A stretch of 64,000 nucleotides of DNA from Bacillota bacterium (GTDB taxonomy: Bacteria; Bacillota_A; Clostridia; Lachnospirales; Lachnospiraceae), in assembly GCA_023407175.1 (NCBI GenBank), contig JAEYMU010000053.1, positions 744,001-808,000 of the forward strand. The letters are read 5' to 3'. Within the stretch, counting starts at the first letter, position 1, and every line of letters starts with the position of its first letter. The translations under genes were made by a program, and so were the position numbers. Shown in pieces: positions 16,268-24,797 of this stretch. The notes beneath the pieces were generated by a model. The model saw nothing but the letters and a program-made list of their open reading frames with translations. It was not told where the DNA came from and did no database searches.

Positions 16268-17992
16268 TTAATACTCCTGTGCTACATGAAGCCTCGCATA
16301 GATTCCATTACCGGCTATCAATTCCTCATGCTTTCCAATTTCTGCAATGCCGCTTCCCTCCAGCACAACAATCTGATCTGCATGACGGATTGTCGAGAGT
16401 CTGTGGGCAATGACCAGGGTGGTACGCTCCTTTGATATTTCATCCAGCGCACTCTGTATCTCCTGCTCCGTCTTCGTATCCAGTGCCGAAGTAGCTTCGT
16501 CCAGGATGAGAATCGGAGAGTTTCGCAGGATGGCTCTGGCAATGGACAGCCTTTGCTTTTGTCCGCCTGAGAGCCTGATACCGCGCTCTCCAATTACCGT
16601 ATCATAACCATCTTCCATCTGCTCTATAAAGTCATGGGCATTGGCAGCTTTTGCCGCTGCAAGCACATCGCCCCTGGTTGCATCCTTCCATCCGTAAACA
16701 ATATTTTCATATACAGTGCCGTTAAATAGAAAGGTCTCCTGCAATACCATGGAGATATTATCTCTCAGGCTGGTTAAGGTAACCTCCTTAATGTCCACTC
16801 CGTCAATCAATACCTTCCCCTCCTGTGGATCATAGAACCGGTTAACCAGATTGGCAATGGTGCTTTTTCCAACGCCGGTTGTTCCAATTAGAGCCACCGT
16901 CTGTCCCGGCAAAATAGTAAGATTAACCTTATTCAGAATCTTCATTCCCTCCTGATAAGCAAAGGTAAGATCCTTTAATTCAATTTTGCCTGTAACACGG
17001 GGCAGCTTCTTGGCATTCTTCTTTTCCTTGACGTCTGAAATATCGTCCAGCACCTCAAATACACGTCTGCAGCCCGCAGCAGCCTCTCCTGCCCGCTCTA
17101 CCAGTCCCGAGAAGCTTTTGACTGGTGTATAAAACATAGAAAGATACATCACGATACCCACGATATCAGCAATAGCTACCTGTTGTTGGCTGAGCAGATT
17201 TCCTCCGTATACTACCACAATTACGGTTCCAAGTGCCGTGATAAACGCCAGCAGCGGATAAGTCATTTCAAAAAAGAAGCTGGCTCTCAGATACGCCATG
17301 CTGTGCCTGAGGGATAATGCAGCAACCTTCCTCTCCTCTTGCTCCTGCTGGTTAAAAATCTGTATTTCCTTAATACCTGATAAATTATCCTGTACCGTTC
17401 CTGCCAGTTCCCCCCTTATCCTTGAATTCTCCTTCCAGGTCGGAGATACGTGGCGGCTTTGCCAGATCGTAATACCAATCAGCATCGGAATGGTAACAAG
17501 ACTCATCAGGGCAAGACGCCAGTTGATGGTAAATAACAGGAATCCAACCCCGGCAAAGGTCAGAATATTCACAACAAAATCAGGAATAACATGTGCCAGC
17601 AAAACCTCTGCATCCAGTGCATCGCTCACAACACGGCCGGTCAAATCTCCCGTCCTGCTTTTATGAAAATATCGAAGGCTCATATGCTGCAGCTTGCTAT
17701 ACAGCCGGGTACGCAGATCCGCCACATAATGAAGTGCCGCATAGTGATTCAAATATCCGGAAGCCGAGCTTCCCGCTGCCGATAAAGCAGTTGTCCCCAG
17801 TAAAAACAGTCCAATCCGCAACGCCTCTTTGGCAAAATCGCCGGAGCCCTGTGTCGCCAGGCTTGTCAGTTCACGAAGTGCCCAGGGCGTATAAAATCCG
17901 GCAATTGTTGAAACAGCAAGTGAAAGAAAGGCAATGATTAAATAGCTCCAGTAATTTTTTGCTTCCCTGAATATCCTGAAAGCGGTCTTCAT
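16268..17992 (-). CDS. ABC half transporter, fused permease-ATPase (exporter fold), in the siderophore operon
   Basis: A 574-aa protein with an N-terminal six-helix exporter-type membrane domain (about 1-310) and a C-terminal ATPase: Walker A GTTGVGKST (about 371), signature LSGGQKQRLSIARAI (about 470) and Walker B ILILDEATSALD. ATG 17992 overlaps the stop of the FecE-type ATPase gene (ATGA) and has GGGAGG upstream, so it belongs to the uptake operon. It could export a siderophore or recycled ligand, or import one as the exporter-fold YbtPQ and IrtAB do. Only one half is encoded, implying a homodimer. Confidence 0.88.
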   Translation of the reverse strand: MKTAFRIFREAKNYWSYLIIAFLSLAVSTIAGFYTPWALRELTSLATQGSGDFAKEALRIGLFLLGTTALSAAGSSASGYLNHYAALHYVADLRTRLYSKLQHMSLRYFHKSRTGDLTGRVVSDALDAEVLLAHVIPDFVVNILTFAGVGFLLFTINWRLALMSLVTIPMLIGITIWQSRHVSPTWKENSRIRGELAGTVQDNLSGIKEIQIFNQQEQEERKVAALSLRHSMAYLRASFFFEMTYPLLAFITALGTVIVVVYGGNLLSQQQVAIADIVGIVMYLSMFYTPVKSFSGLVERAGEAAAGCRRVFEVLDDISDVKEKKNAKKLPRVTGKIELKDLTFAYQEGMKILNKVNLTILPGQTVALIGTTGVGKSTIANLVNRFYDPQEGKVLIDGVDIKEVTLTSLRDNISMVLQETFLFNGTVYENIVYGWKDATRGDVLAAAKAANAHDFIEQMEDGYDTVIGERGIRLSGGQKQRLSIARAILRNSPILILDEATSALDTKTEQEIQSALDEISKERTTLVIAHRLSTIRHADQIVVLEGSGIAEIGKHEELIAGNGIYARLHVAQEY

Positions 17993-18822
17993 ACGGCCGC
18001 CACCTCCCTCTGCCAATCGGCTTCCGGGGAAAGAAGATCATAGGTAAGACAAACCGGCCTTCCGGTTACAGGCTCATGGACAATCTGTGCGCTAATAGAA
18101 AATGCTTCCTTAAGCACCTCCGGCCGCATAACCTCCTCCGGCTTTCCGTGGCTGATAATTTTACCCGACCGGATGGCAATCATATAATCCGAAAAACGTG
18201 CGGCCAGATTTAGATCATGCAGCACCATTGCAATGGTACAGCCCTGTTTGCGGTTTAGATCATAAAGCAGCGTAAGAACCTCCAGCTGGTGCGCCAAATC
18301 AAGATAGGTGGTTGGCTCATCCAGCAAAATCATGTCCGTCTGCTGTGCCAGTGCCATTGCAATCCATACCCTCTGTCTTTGTCCGCCGGAAAGGGTATCC
18401 ACTTCCCGGTGTTCAAATTCCATCAGCTTTGTTACTGACAATGCCCACTGCACTATTTTTTTATCCTCCGGCGTCAATTTACCAAAGCCTCTTTGATGAG
18501 GAAATCTTCCGTAGGCCACCAGCTCACTCACCGTAAGCCCGCTGGGTGCCGTCGGTGTCTGCGGAAGAATCGCCAGCTTCTTTGCCACTTCCCTGGTGGA
18601 AAGCTTGCGGATATCCTCACCGCTTAAATAAACCATACCGTTCTTTGGTTTTAAAATACGCCCCACTGCCTTTAATACCGTCGATTTGCCGCACCCGTTG
18701 GGTCCGATAATAGAAGTTATTTTTCCGTGGGGTATATTCATATCAAGCGCCTCGACAATCAATGCCTCTTCATAGGCAATATCCAAATTATTTGTTGTAA
18801 TACTGTTCATATTTTTCCCCAT
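17989..18822 (-). CDS. Iron-siderophore ABC transporter ATP-binding protein (FecE/FhuC-like)
   Basis: A 277-aa ATPase. Walker A GPNGCGKST lies near residue 40, signature LSGGQRQRVWIAMALAQ near 143 and Walker B MILLDEPTTYLDLAHQ near 165, followed by MVLHDLNLA. The TTYLD form of Walker B and the overall length are typical of siderophore and B12 importers. Starts at 18822 and 18810 are both possible; the second has GGGGA upstream. It follows the second permease gene by 23 bp and energises the FecCD pair. Confidence 0.93.
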   Translation of the reverse strand: MGKNMNSITTNNLDIAYEEALIVEALDMNIPHGKITSIIGPNGCGKSTVLKAVGRILKPKNGMVYLSGEDIRKLSTREVAKKLAILPQTPTAPSGLTVSELVAYGRFPHQRGFGKLTPEDKKIVQWALSVTKLMEFEHREVDTLSGGQRQRVWIAMALAQQTDMILLDEPTTYLDLAHQLEVLTLLYDLNRKQGCTIAMVLHDLNLAARFSDYMIAIRSGKIISHGKPEEVMRPEVLKEAFSISAQIVHEPVTGRPVCLTYDLLSPEADWQREVAAV

Positions 18823-18845
18823 TCCTGCGCTGTTTTTGCTTATTC

Positions 18846-19859
18846 CTAGTTTGCTTTCGCTAATAAATATAAGAAATACGGCGTACTAAGCACGGTGATT
18901 ACAATTCCCGCCGGCACATCTGTTCCGAGACTGATGGTTCGGGTAATGGTATCAGCTAATAGGACAAGAATAGCTCCCGATAAACAGGAGGCCGGCAGAA
19001 GCAGCTTGTGATTTGGCCCGACCAGCTTTCTTGCCATATGAGGGGATATCATTCCCACAAAAAAGAAATTTCCGCCAAGAGCCACACTTCCTGAGGACAA
19101 CGCCACTGATGCAACGGATAATCCCAGGAATTCTCTTTTTACTGCAACACCAAGACCTGTTGCCGTCTGATTCCCCAGATGCAGAGTGTTGAGTATTCTT
19201 GATTTGTATACGACATAGACCAGCAATATAAGAGTCCAGGGTGCCAATATGGACAAATATGTCCAATCATCACCCCAAAGGCTTCCTGCACTCCAGCGCT
19301 GCATAAAATCCATCTGAGTTTCATCCAGCTTCAGGGTGAGAAGTGTGGTTACCGCACCATAACCGCTTGACAGGGCAACACCGGTGAGGATCAATCCGGT
19401 GGGTGATATGTCTCTTCCCCTGCGATAGGATAATAAAAAGATCAATGCCGCAGCCGTCATTCCTCCGATAAAAGCCAGAAGCGGCAAGGTAAATGCGGAG
19501 GATATTCCTTTGGAGGCAAACATTACGACAAAAACTAATACAAACAAGCCGGAACCGGAGCTGATACCCAGAGTACCCGGACTTGCCATATCATTTCTTA
19601 GAAGGCTCTGCATAATACAGCCCGACGCTCCCATCCCAACGCCTACTAACATGGCAAGAATAATACGGGGAAGCCGAAATTCAAATACAATCAAATTCTG
19701 TTTCTGGGTCCCATTTCCTAAAAGCACCTGAAACACCTCAGAAACGGATAAATTCATCTTTCCTGAATTAACACTTATAATAGCAATAACGAGCATCAGA
19801 AGGAGCATCAGAAGTAAAACCATAATTCCACGTTTTATTGTGAAACGCTGTTGTTTCAT
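18846..19859 (-). CDS. Iron-siderophore ABC transporter permease (FecCD family)
   Basis: A 337-aa polytopic protein of the BtuC/FecCD family with about ten hydrophobic segments. Family landmarks include FEFRLPRIILAMLVGVGMGASG near the N-terminus (read as FRLPRIILA then GVGMGASGC), GNFFFVGMISPHMARKLVGPN near 267 and the end TPYFLYLLAK. ATG 19859 overlaps the preceding permease stop by 4 bp, with AAAGGAGGG upstream. It forms a heterodimeric channel with the preceding gene product. Confidence 0.94.
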   Translation of the reverse strand: MKQQRFTIKRGIMVLLLMLLLMLVIAIISVNSGKMNLSVSEVFQVLLGNGTQKQNLIVFEFRLPRIILAMLVGVGMGASGCIMQSLLRNDMASPGTLGISSGSGLFVLVFVVMFASKGISSAFTLPLLAFIGGMTAAALIFLLSYRRGRDISPTGLILTGVALSSGYGAVTTLLTLKLDETQMDFMQRWSAGSLWGDDWTYLSILAPWTLILLVYVVYKSRILNTLHLGNQTATGLGVAVKREFLGLSVASVALSSGSVALGGNFFFVGMISPHMARKLVGPNHKLLLPASCLSGAILVLLADTITRTISLGTDVPAGIVITVLSTPYFLYLLAKAN

Positions 19860-20878
19860 TCAAATTCCCTCCTTTGCTTTCTTGCCAGATAGAGGAAATA
19901 AGGAACACCGATTACCGCAAAAATGACGCTGATGGGTGTCTCGTACGGTTTATTAATCAATCTTCCGGTCAGATCTGCAAATACGGTCAAAAGGGCGCCG
20001 TATAAACCGGAAGCCGGAATGATATAACGATAATCTACTCCGACCAGATACCGGACAATATGAGGTGTAATTAATCCCACAAAGCCAACCGGTCCAACCA
20101 CAATGACCGAAAGTCCCGTAAGCACCAATACAATCACCGTAGAAATCCCCTTAACAAATCTGGTCTTCATACCAAGACCGACCGCAACCTCTTCTCCCAA
20201 GCTCATAACCGTAACAGAAGGAGAAAGTGCCAGAGCCGCCAATACAGCGGCCAGAAAGAATGGAGCCACAATTGCAAGCTCACTCCACTTAGCCCCTGCG
20301 GTTCCGCCCGCAGTCCAATAGGCCAACGCCTGTCCCAGATGATATCTGATGGAAATATATTGGCTGAAGGCACCAAACAGCATGGAGATTGAAATTCCTG
20401 CAAGCACCAGTCTTTGCGGTGTCATGCCGCGCTTTCCCATGGAGGCAATCGAGTAAGTCATTCCTGTAGTTACAGCTGCGCCAAGACATGCAAAAATCAT
20501 GGTCTGTCCATAGCTGCGCTCCGGTACAAATGCCATTGCAAGTGCAATAGCAAAGGTTGCACCGCTGCTGATACCCATCAGACCGGAATCCGCCAAAGGA
20601 TTTCTTGTTGTTCCCTGCATCAGCGCACCGCAAACTGCAAGGCTGCAGCCCACAATAATATCCGCCACAGTTCTGGGGAATCGTAGGGTTTTTATAATCT
20701 GGTGCTCCGTCAGATCGGGGTTAAAATGAAAAATTGCCCCCCAGGCGGTAGACAAATTCATGTCGGCGGCGCCGAAGGAAATCGACGCCGCCGACATCAG
20801 AACCAGAAGCCCTGTTCCCACAAGCATGTAAAACGTGAAGCGTGCGACGCCCCGACGCTTGTTGGAGTTTTGTTGCAT
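19856..20878 (-). CDS. Iron-siderophore ABC transporter permease (FecCD family)
   Basis: A 340-aa permease of the same family: LRFPRTVADIIVGCSLAVCGA near 55, GPVGFVGLITPHIVRYLVG near 260 and the end IGVPYFLYLARKQ. I choose ATG 20878 (AAAGGATC upstream) over the longer frame from 20914, which would start inside the intergenic gap. It follows the binding-protein gene by 55 bp and overlaps the next permease gene. About ten hydrophobic helices are visible. Confidence 0.93.
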   Translation of the reverse strand: MQQNSNKRRGVARFTFYMLVGTGLLVLMSAASISFGAADMNLSTAWGAIFHFNPDLTEHQIIKTLRFPRTVADIIVGCSLAVCGALMQGTTRNPLADSGLMGISSGATFAIALAMAFVPERSYGQTMIFACLGAAVTTGMTYSIASMGKRGMTPQRLVLAGISISMLFGAFSQYISIRYHLGQALAYWTAGGTAGAKWSELAIVAPFFLAAVLAALALSPSVTVMSLGEEVAVGLGMKTRFVKGISTVIVLVLTGLSVIVVGPVGFVGLITPHIVRYLVGVDYRYIIPASGLYGALLTVFADLTGRLINKPYETPISVIFAVIGVPYFLYLARKQRREFE

Positions 20879-20933
20879 AATATTAGATCCTTTCTCTTCC
20901 AAATCCGCTGACATTTCTTATCCTACAATCAGC

Positions 20934-21947
20934 TTACTTAACGATCTCCTCCAACTTGCCTACAATGTAATCAAGCTGTCCTGTCACACTGAGTACATCG
21001 TCATAATAGAATAAACCGCTCATATTTCCCGGTACGGTAATTACCTGCCCTGCCTGTACTGCCGGAAGGCTTTCCCAAATCGGTGTCGTCTCATATTCGG
21101 AAGGAGTATCCTCAACCGCATCATATGGACGGAACCAAATCATATAGTCTCCGAAATATTCTGCCGCTACTTCATAGCTTAATCCGCCTCTGCCTTCGCC
21201 GGTTTCTTCGATCAACTGCTCCAGCTTCTCCGGCTTCTTCAGACCAAGGTATTCGTATACCAAGGTACCTCCTCTGGAACCTGTTTCATAATACACACCG
21301 TAGGAAGCAGAACCCCAGTCTTCATTGATACTAAAGGATTTATCTTTAAAGTCATCTCCCTGCAAAGTTTCTTTAGCAGCCGCAAGCTTTGTTTCAAAGG
21401 TATCCACTGCAGCCTGTGCTTCTTTACTTCTTCCTGTTGCTTCCCCGATTAAGAGAACACGCTCCAGAGAGGTCAAATCTCCTTCCGGTACAACAAGCAC
21501 GGGTGCGATGCTGCTAAAGGTTTTATAATCATCTTCACTGTATGTAATGATTAAATCCGGATCAAGGGACATCACTTCTTCCTGATCCCAATTTTCAATC
21601 GCCGTAGTAGACATCATCTTATCATAAAACGGCATTGCTTCGTGTGCCCAGCAGTAATATCCCACCACATTAAGGTCAAGTGCAAACATATCACCAGCAT
21701 ACCAGTTAACAACTACTCTTTGAGGATCTGCCGGAACCTCGATATCACCCATCACCGTACTCACTGTACGTGTTCCGCTTTCCTTCTGTACATCCTGGCC
21801 CTCAGCGGATGCCGCTGCCTGCGTAGGCGCTGTAGTTGCCGTTACAGCATCCGTTCCTGCCGGTTCAGTCTTTTGGCAGCCCGTAGCCATTAATAAAAGA
21901 GTTATTCCAAATAGGGTCAAGAGAAGCATTTTATTGAATTTTTTCAT
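20934..21947 (-). CDS. Iron-siderophore-binding lipoprotein
   Basis: A 337-aa extracellular lipoprotein: signal peptide with lipobox Cys in LLMATGCQK (about 24), a Thr/Ala-rich linker, then the helical-backbone binding fold of FhuD/FepB/BtuF. Typical blocks are TVMGDIEVPADPQRVVVNW, DPDLIITYSEDDY and LTSLERVLLIGEATG. AAGGAG precedes ATG 21947. First gene of the operon SBP-FecCD-FecCD-FecE-half transporter. Its promoter carries a GTTAG-N6-CTAAC operator that is also found at the second binding-protein gene. The ligand is unknown. Confidence 0.92.
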   Translation of the reverse strand: MKKFNKMLLLTLFGITLLLMATGCQKTEPAGTDAVTATTAPTQAAASAEGQDVQKESGTRTVSTVMGDIEVPADPQRVVVNWYAGDMFALDLNVVGYYCWAHEAMPFYDKMMSTTAIENWDQEEVMSLDPDLIITYSEDDYKTFSSIAPVLVVPEGDLTSLERVLLIGEATGRSKEAQAAVDTFETKLAAAKETLQGDDFKDKSFSINEDWGSASYGVYYETGSRGGTLVYEYLGLKKPEKLEQLIEETGEGRGGLSYEVAAEYFGDYMIWFRPYDAVEDTPSEYETTPIWESLPAVQAGQVITVPGNMSGLFYYDDVLSVTGQLDYIVGKLEEIVK

Positions 21948-22009
21948 AATAATCTATTATCTCCTTATTGTTGATTTATTGTTATAAGCTTGGTGCGCGC
22001 TGCCGAGCC

Positions 22010-22066
22010 AAGTTAGAAACAACTAACTTATGCGGTTATTCTATCATGCTCCTTTTTTTGTGTCAA
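22010..22066 (-). promoter_or_regulatory. Promoter and palindromic operator of the siderophore uptake operon
   Basis: On the minus strand TTGACA (22061-22066), a 17-bp spacer and TAGAAT (22038-22043) form a good sigma-A promoter. Eight bp downstream of the -10 lies the palindrome AAGTTAG-N6-CTAACTT (22010-22029), a repressor site by position. A GC-rich hairpin containing GCGCGC follows in the leader. The same architecture occurs at 24305-24357. The operator lies between divergent genes, so it could also affect the araC-type gene. Confidence 0.65.
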
Positions 22067-22209
22067 TCCAGGAAGGGTTCTGCTTATCAAGGTCATTCTA
22101 TTGCCATTATCCATAGAAACCCTTTCAATTATAAGAATTTTTTGATTTTTGAATATATTTGCTTTATCATTTTGGATTATCTCTATCACATTTTGGAGTA
22201 TATTTTCAC

Positions 22210-22239
22210 TTGAAACATAATTATTTTCCGTGTTATAAT
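22210..22239 (+). promoter_or_regulatory. Promoter of the AraC-type regulator gene
   Basis: TTGAAA (22210-22215), an 18-bp spacer and TATAAT (22234-22239) lie 33 bp upstream of the start codon on the plus strand. The ribosome site AAGGAGG follows. The rest of the 324-bp divergent gap (21948-22271) holds the uptake promoter with its operator and AT-rich sequence. Confidence 0.6.
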
Positions 22240-22271
22240 CTGACTAATCAGGCATAAGGAGGACATAAATT

Positions 22272-23243
22272 ATGGATTATACCGAGGAATACGAGCTGGG
22301 GCTTGGCGCTTTAGCGAAGCATTTTAATTTTGATACAAAATACCACAATCATTATGCCTTCTATACACTTCCGGGAACCTGGGAAAATGGATGGATTCAT
22401 GAAGTTCATACCTGTGAGGGGTTATTTGTAGCCAGTGCCTGGCTTACAACACAGAAAGCACTGAATTATACCATGCATATCAAAGAGCCTTGCCTCTTAA
22501 TCCTGTGCATTGATACCGGCGAAATTACTCTGACCCAGAAGGGAAAGGCTTCCCGCACTCTTACGCCTTTCACACACCTGTGGATCAATCCGGGCAGCCC
22601 CGTGCGTCTTACCATACCCGCCGGAATGCATGCCTGCTTCACCAGTGTGCTGATCTTTGATTCCTGTATTGAAGGCTTTTTGAAGGCTACCGGCTCCTCC
22701 TATCCCATCAGGGTCAAGGATGCTGCCCTCTGGAAGCCCCAGCACATTGACACCCCGAATATAATGCTGGTTATGGAACAGCTGCGATGGGGTGTTCGCG
22801 GTAACCGGCTCCCTCCTCCGGCATATCTTTGCAAGGCAATCGAGCTTCTTTGCCTCTTTGCCCACAATCTGGACAAGGAAAAGCAAAAACGCAGCCGCCG
22901 TGACTATGTTACCTGGAATGACGAAAAACAACTCTACCGGGTAAAGGAGCGAATTGATCAAAATCCTCTTTCATTTCCTCCCACAGAAGAGCTATGCCAT
23001 CTTGCCCAGATGAGCCAAAGCAAACTGCGTATTGCATTTAAAAGCTTATATGGTACTACGTTGTATTCCTATATCAGGGAATCCATAATGAAGCGTGCCA
23101 TGCAGATGTTAGCTGATGACGAATTGAATATCAAAAATATTGCCCACCGGTGCGGCTATGAAAATGCAGCAAAGTTCAGTGCTGCATTTAAAGCAGTCCA
23201 TGGAATTACACCAAGTGAGTTCCGTAAGGGCTTTGGATTATGA
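22272..23243 (+). CDS. AraC-family transcriptional regulator (PchR/YbtA-like)
   Basis: A 323-aa regulator. The N-terminal about 200 residues form a ligand or effector domain. The C-terminal about 100 residues hold two helix-turn-helix motifs: LCHLAQMSQSKLRIAFKSLYG and IAHRCGYENAAKFSAAFKAV, ending in GITPSEFRKG. The C-terminal pattern (MSxSKLxxxFKxxYG) is the one found in siderophore-responsive PchR/YbtA regulators. It is divergent from the uptake operon and convergent with the second binding-protein gene, so it probably activates one or both in response to the ferric siderophore (inference). Confidence 0.9.
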   Translation: MDYTEEYELGLGALAKHFNFDTKYHNHYAFYTLPGTWENGWIHEVHTCEGLFVASAWLTTQKALNYTMHIKEPCLLILCIDTGEITLTQKGKASRTLTPFTHLWINPGSPVRLTIPAGMHACFTSVLIFDSCIEGFLKATGSSYPIRVKDAALWKPQHIDTPNIMLVMEQLRWGVRGNRLPPPAYLCKAIELLCLFAHNLDKEKQKRSRRDYVTWNDEKQLYRVKERIDQNPLSFPPTEELCHLAQMSQSKLRIAFKSLYGTTLYSYIRESIMKRAMQMLADDELNIKNIAHRCGYENAAKFSAAFKAVHGITPSEFRKGFGL

Positions 23244-23248
23244 AGCAT

Positions 23249-24211
23249 TTAATCCAGTGCAAGAAGCGATTCCGTCAGGTCCTTTACTTGTTTTGCAGAG
23301 GAGTAAAGATCACGTGAATAATACTTGGAAAAGTCAATTTCTATTACATGGCCGTTTTTGACAGCAGGTATGCTATTCCATACAGCATTATTCGAAAGAT
23401 CCTCCGAACCGTCCCAAACAGAATTGAGGATATAATCTCCGCAGTATTCTCCCAACACTTCCATAGAAATTTCAAGATACATTCCTCCGTCGTCAAAAAC
23501 CTCCTGGAGCTTATCCGGCGCTGTAAACCCAAGATAGTTATACATGATATCGGCTCCACGGCCATATTGAGAGCCAAAAAGATAAGTTCCCTCCATAACA
23601 GTAATTGTTTTACCTGTAATCCCTGCAGCTTCCAGCTGTGAACGGCAGTCTGCGGCCAAAGTTTCAAAATCAGTCATAGCTTTAGCAGCAGCCTCCTCCT
23701 CACCTATAATTTCTCCGGTAAATGCGATTCGCTCTTCAAAGGTTAATGTAAGTGCATCCGTAACAACGGTAGGTGCAATAGCCGTAAGCTTATCATATGC
23801 ATCCTGTTCCGGTTCATAGGAAAGAATAATTAAATCGGGAGCCTGCGCTAAAATACCCTCATAATCATCCACTAAAAGATAGGTATAATCATCCTCCGTC
23901 AAAAGTCCGTCAAACAAGCTTGCTTCCGAATTCCCGCAGATGGGCATAACCCCCATTGCAACCAGATCTCCCACAATGCCAAATGTAGCGATTCTTTCCG
24001 GCTTTGTAGGTATCTCCACGTCTCCCATTATGGTACTTACTGTACGAGTGGTGCTTTCTTCGGAAGCGGCCGGTTCAGAAACAGTTGTCTCTGGTGCCGG
24101 AGTGGATGGATCAGGGGAACTCACGGAAGCAGTCTTCTGGCATCCTGCTGCCAGAAGAATAACTGCAGAGCATAAAATAGCAAATGCTTTTTTTAAGCTG
24201 AATATTTTCAT
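23249..24211 (-). CDS. Second iron-siderophore-binding lipoprotein (orphan SBP)
   Basis: A 320-aa lipoprotein with lipobox Cys in LLAAGCQK and the FepB/FhuD-type fold: STIMGDVEIPTKPERIATFG, QAPDLIILSYEPEQD and GNGHVIEID-like end (here KNGHVIEIDFSKYY). It resembles the binding protein at 20934-21947, with shared TVMGD/TIMGD-VEIP motifs, but no permease or ATPase gene adjoins it. It probably feeds the FecCD system encoded 2-8 kb away and widens its ligand range. AAAGGAG precedes ATG 24211. It ends only 5 bp from the convergent AraC gene. Confidence 0.9.
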   Translation of the reverse strand: MKIFSLKKAFAILCSAVILLAAGCQKTASVSSPDPSTPAPETTVSEPAASEESTTRTVSTIMGDVEIPTKPERIATFGIVGDLVAMGVMPICGNSEASLFDGLLTEDDYTYLLVDDYEGILAQAPDLIILSYEPEQDAYDKLTAIAPTVVTDALTLTFEERIAFTGEIIGEEEAAAKAMTDFETLAADCRSQLEAAGITGKTITVMEGTYLFGSQYGRGADIMYNYLGFTAPDKLQEVFDDGGMYLEISMEVLGEYCGDYILNSVWDGSEDLSNNAVWNSIPAVKNGHVIEIDFSKYYSRDLYSSAKQVKDLTESLLALD

Positions 24212-24304
24212 ATTATTTTCTCCTTTATCTTACAAGATAAATCAACAAACTGATTTACTTATCATGAATAAAAATAGTAGCCGGGCGCGCTTTTGGCTTC
24301 GGTA

Positions 24305-24357
24305 GTTAGTGATAACTAACCCTCGAACATGTTAGCATGCTTTGCTTTCCCTGTCAA
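24305..24357 (-). promoter_or_regulatory. Promoter and operator of the second binding-protein gene
   Basis: TTGACA (24352-24357), a 17-bp spacer and TAACAT (24329-24334) on the minus strand, then GTTAG-N6-CTAAC (24305-24320) 8 bp after the -10. This copies the layout at 22010-22066. A leader hairpin region with GCGCGC follows here too. Shared control by one iron- or siderophore-responsive repressor is inferred. Confidence 0.62.
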
Positions 24358-24797
24358 TCCTGCCAAAGGAAAATCCGGTGAACCGGCGTAAGCTAAATTT
24401 ATTGATAAATCAAGGAATATCAGGAGCTACAGTTGATTTGATATAATGAATTCGGAGTATTCTCATCACAATATAGATTATATGCCATCTATAATCTCAA
24501 CCATAAATAATACTACTCAGGATCAACAGATACGAAAAACTTTGAGTAAAATCAAATAACTCAAAGGGAAAAGAACTTGATCTTTTATCGGCTTAAGATC
24601 AAGTTCTTTTCCCTTTTCAACGATGCTGCAAGTACATTTTAAAATCACTCACCTGTACGCAATCTTTCAACAATTGGTATAAATGGTTATGTTTTTATGT
24701 TCGGCCACAAAGTATTTATCTTTATCATCACCAGATAGACCCTGCTTCTACTATAAGGATTTTTCTTTTATTCATTTGTATCATCACCTAATATAAG
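24358..24797. other. 440-bp non-coding gap with inverted repeats
   Basis: No credible gene is seen. It contains an 8-bp inverted repeat AGATTATA/TATAATCT at 24475-24497. It also contains a perfect 22-bp inverted repeat (arms 24563-24584 and 24595-24616, 10-bp loop) whose right arm overlaps a 24-bp sequence found also at 16244-16267. The long stem could be a terminator for the DUF4886 gene, though no clear T tract follows the arms. The rest is AT-rich. Confidence 0.5.
24563..24616. repeat. 22-bp perfect inverted repeat
   Basis: AAAGGGAAAAGAACTTGATC... at 24563-24584 is exactly complementary to 24595-24616, with the 10-base loop TTATCGGCTT. The right arm and its flank (24604-24627) are repeated with one mismatch 8.3 kb away at 16244-16267. 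A stem this long and perfect suggests a mobile palindromic repeat or an RNA processing site rather than a plain terminator. Confidence 0.55.

Noticed and set aside
24358..24797. A hidden gene in the 440-bp gap before the DUF4886 gene
   Set aside because: All frames are short and AT-rich with no ribosome site; only inverted repeats are supported.
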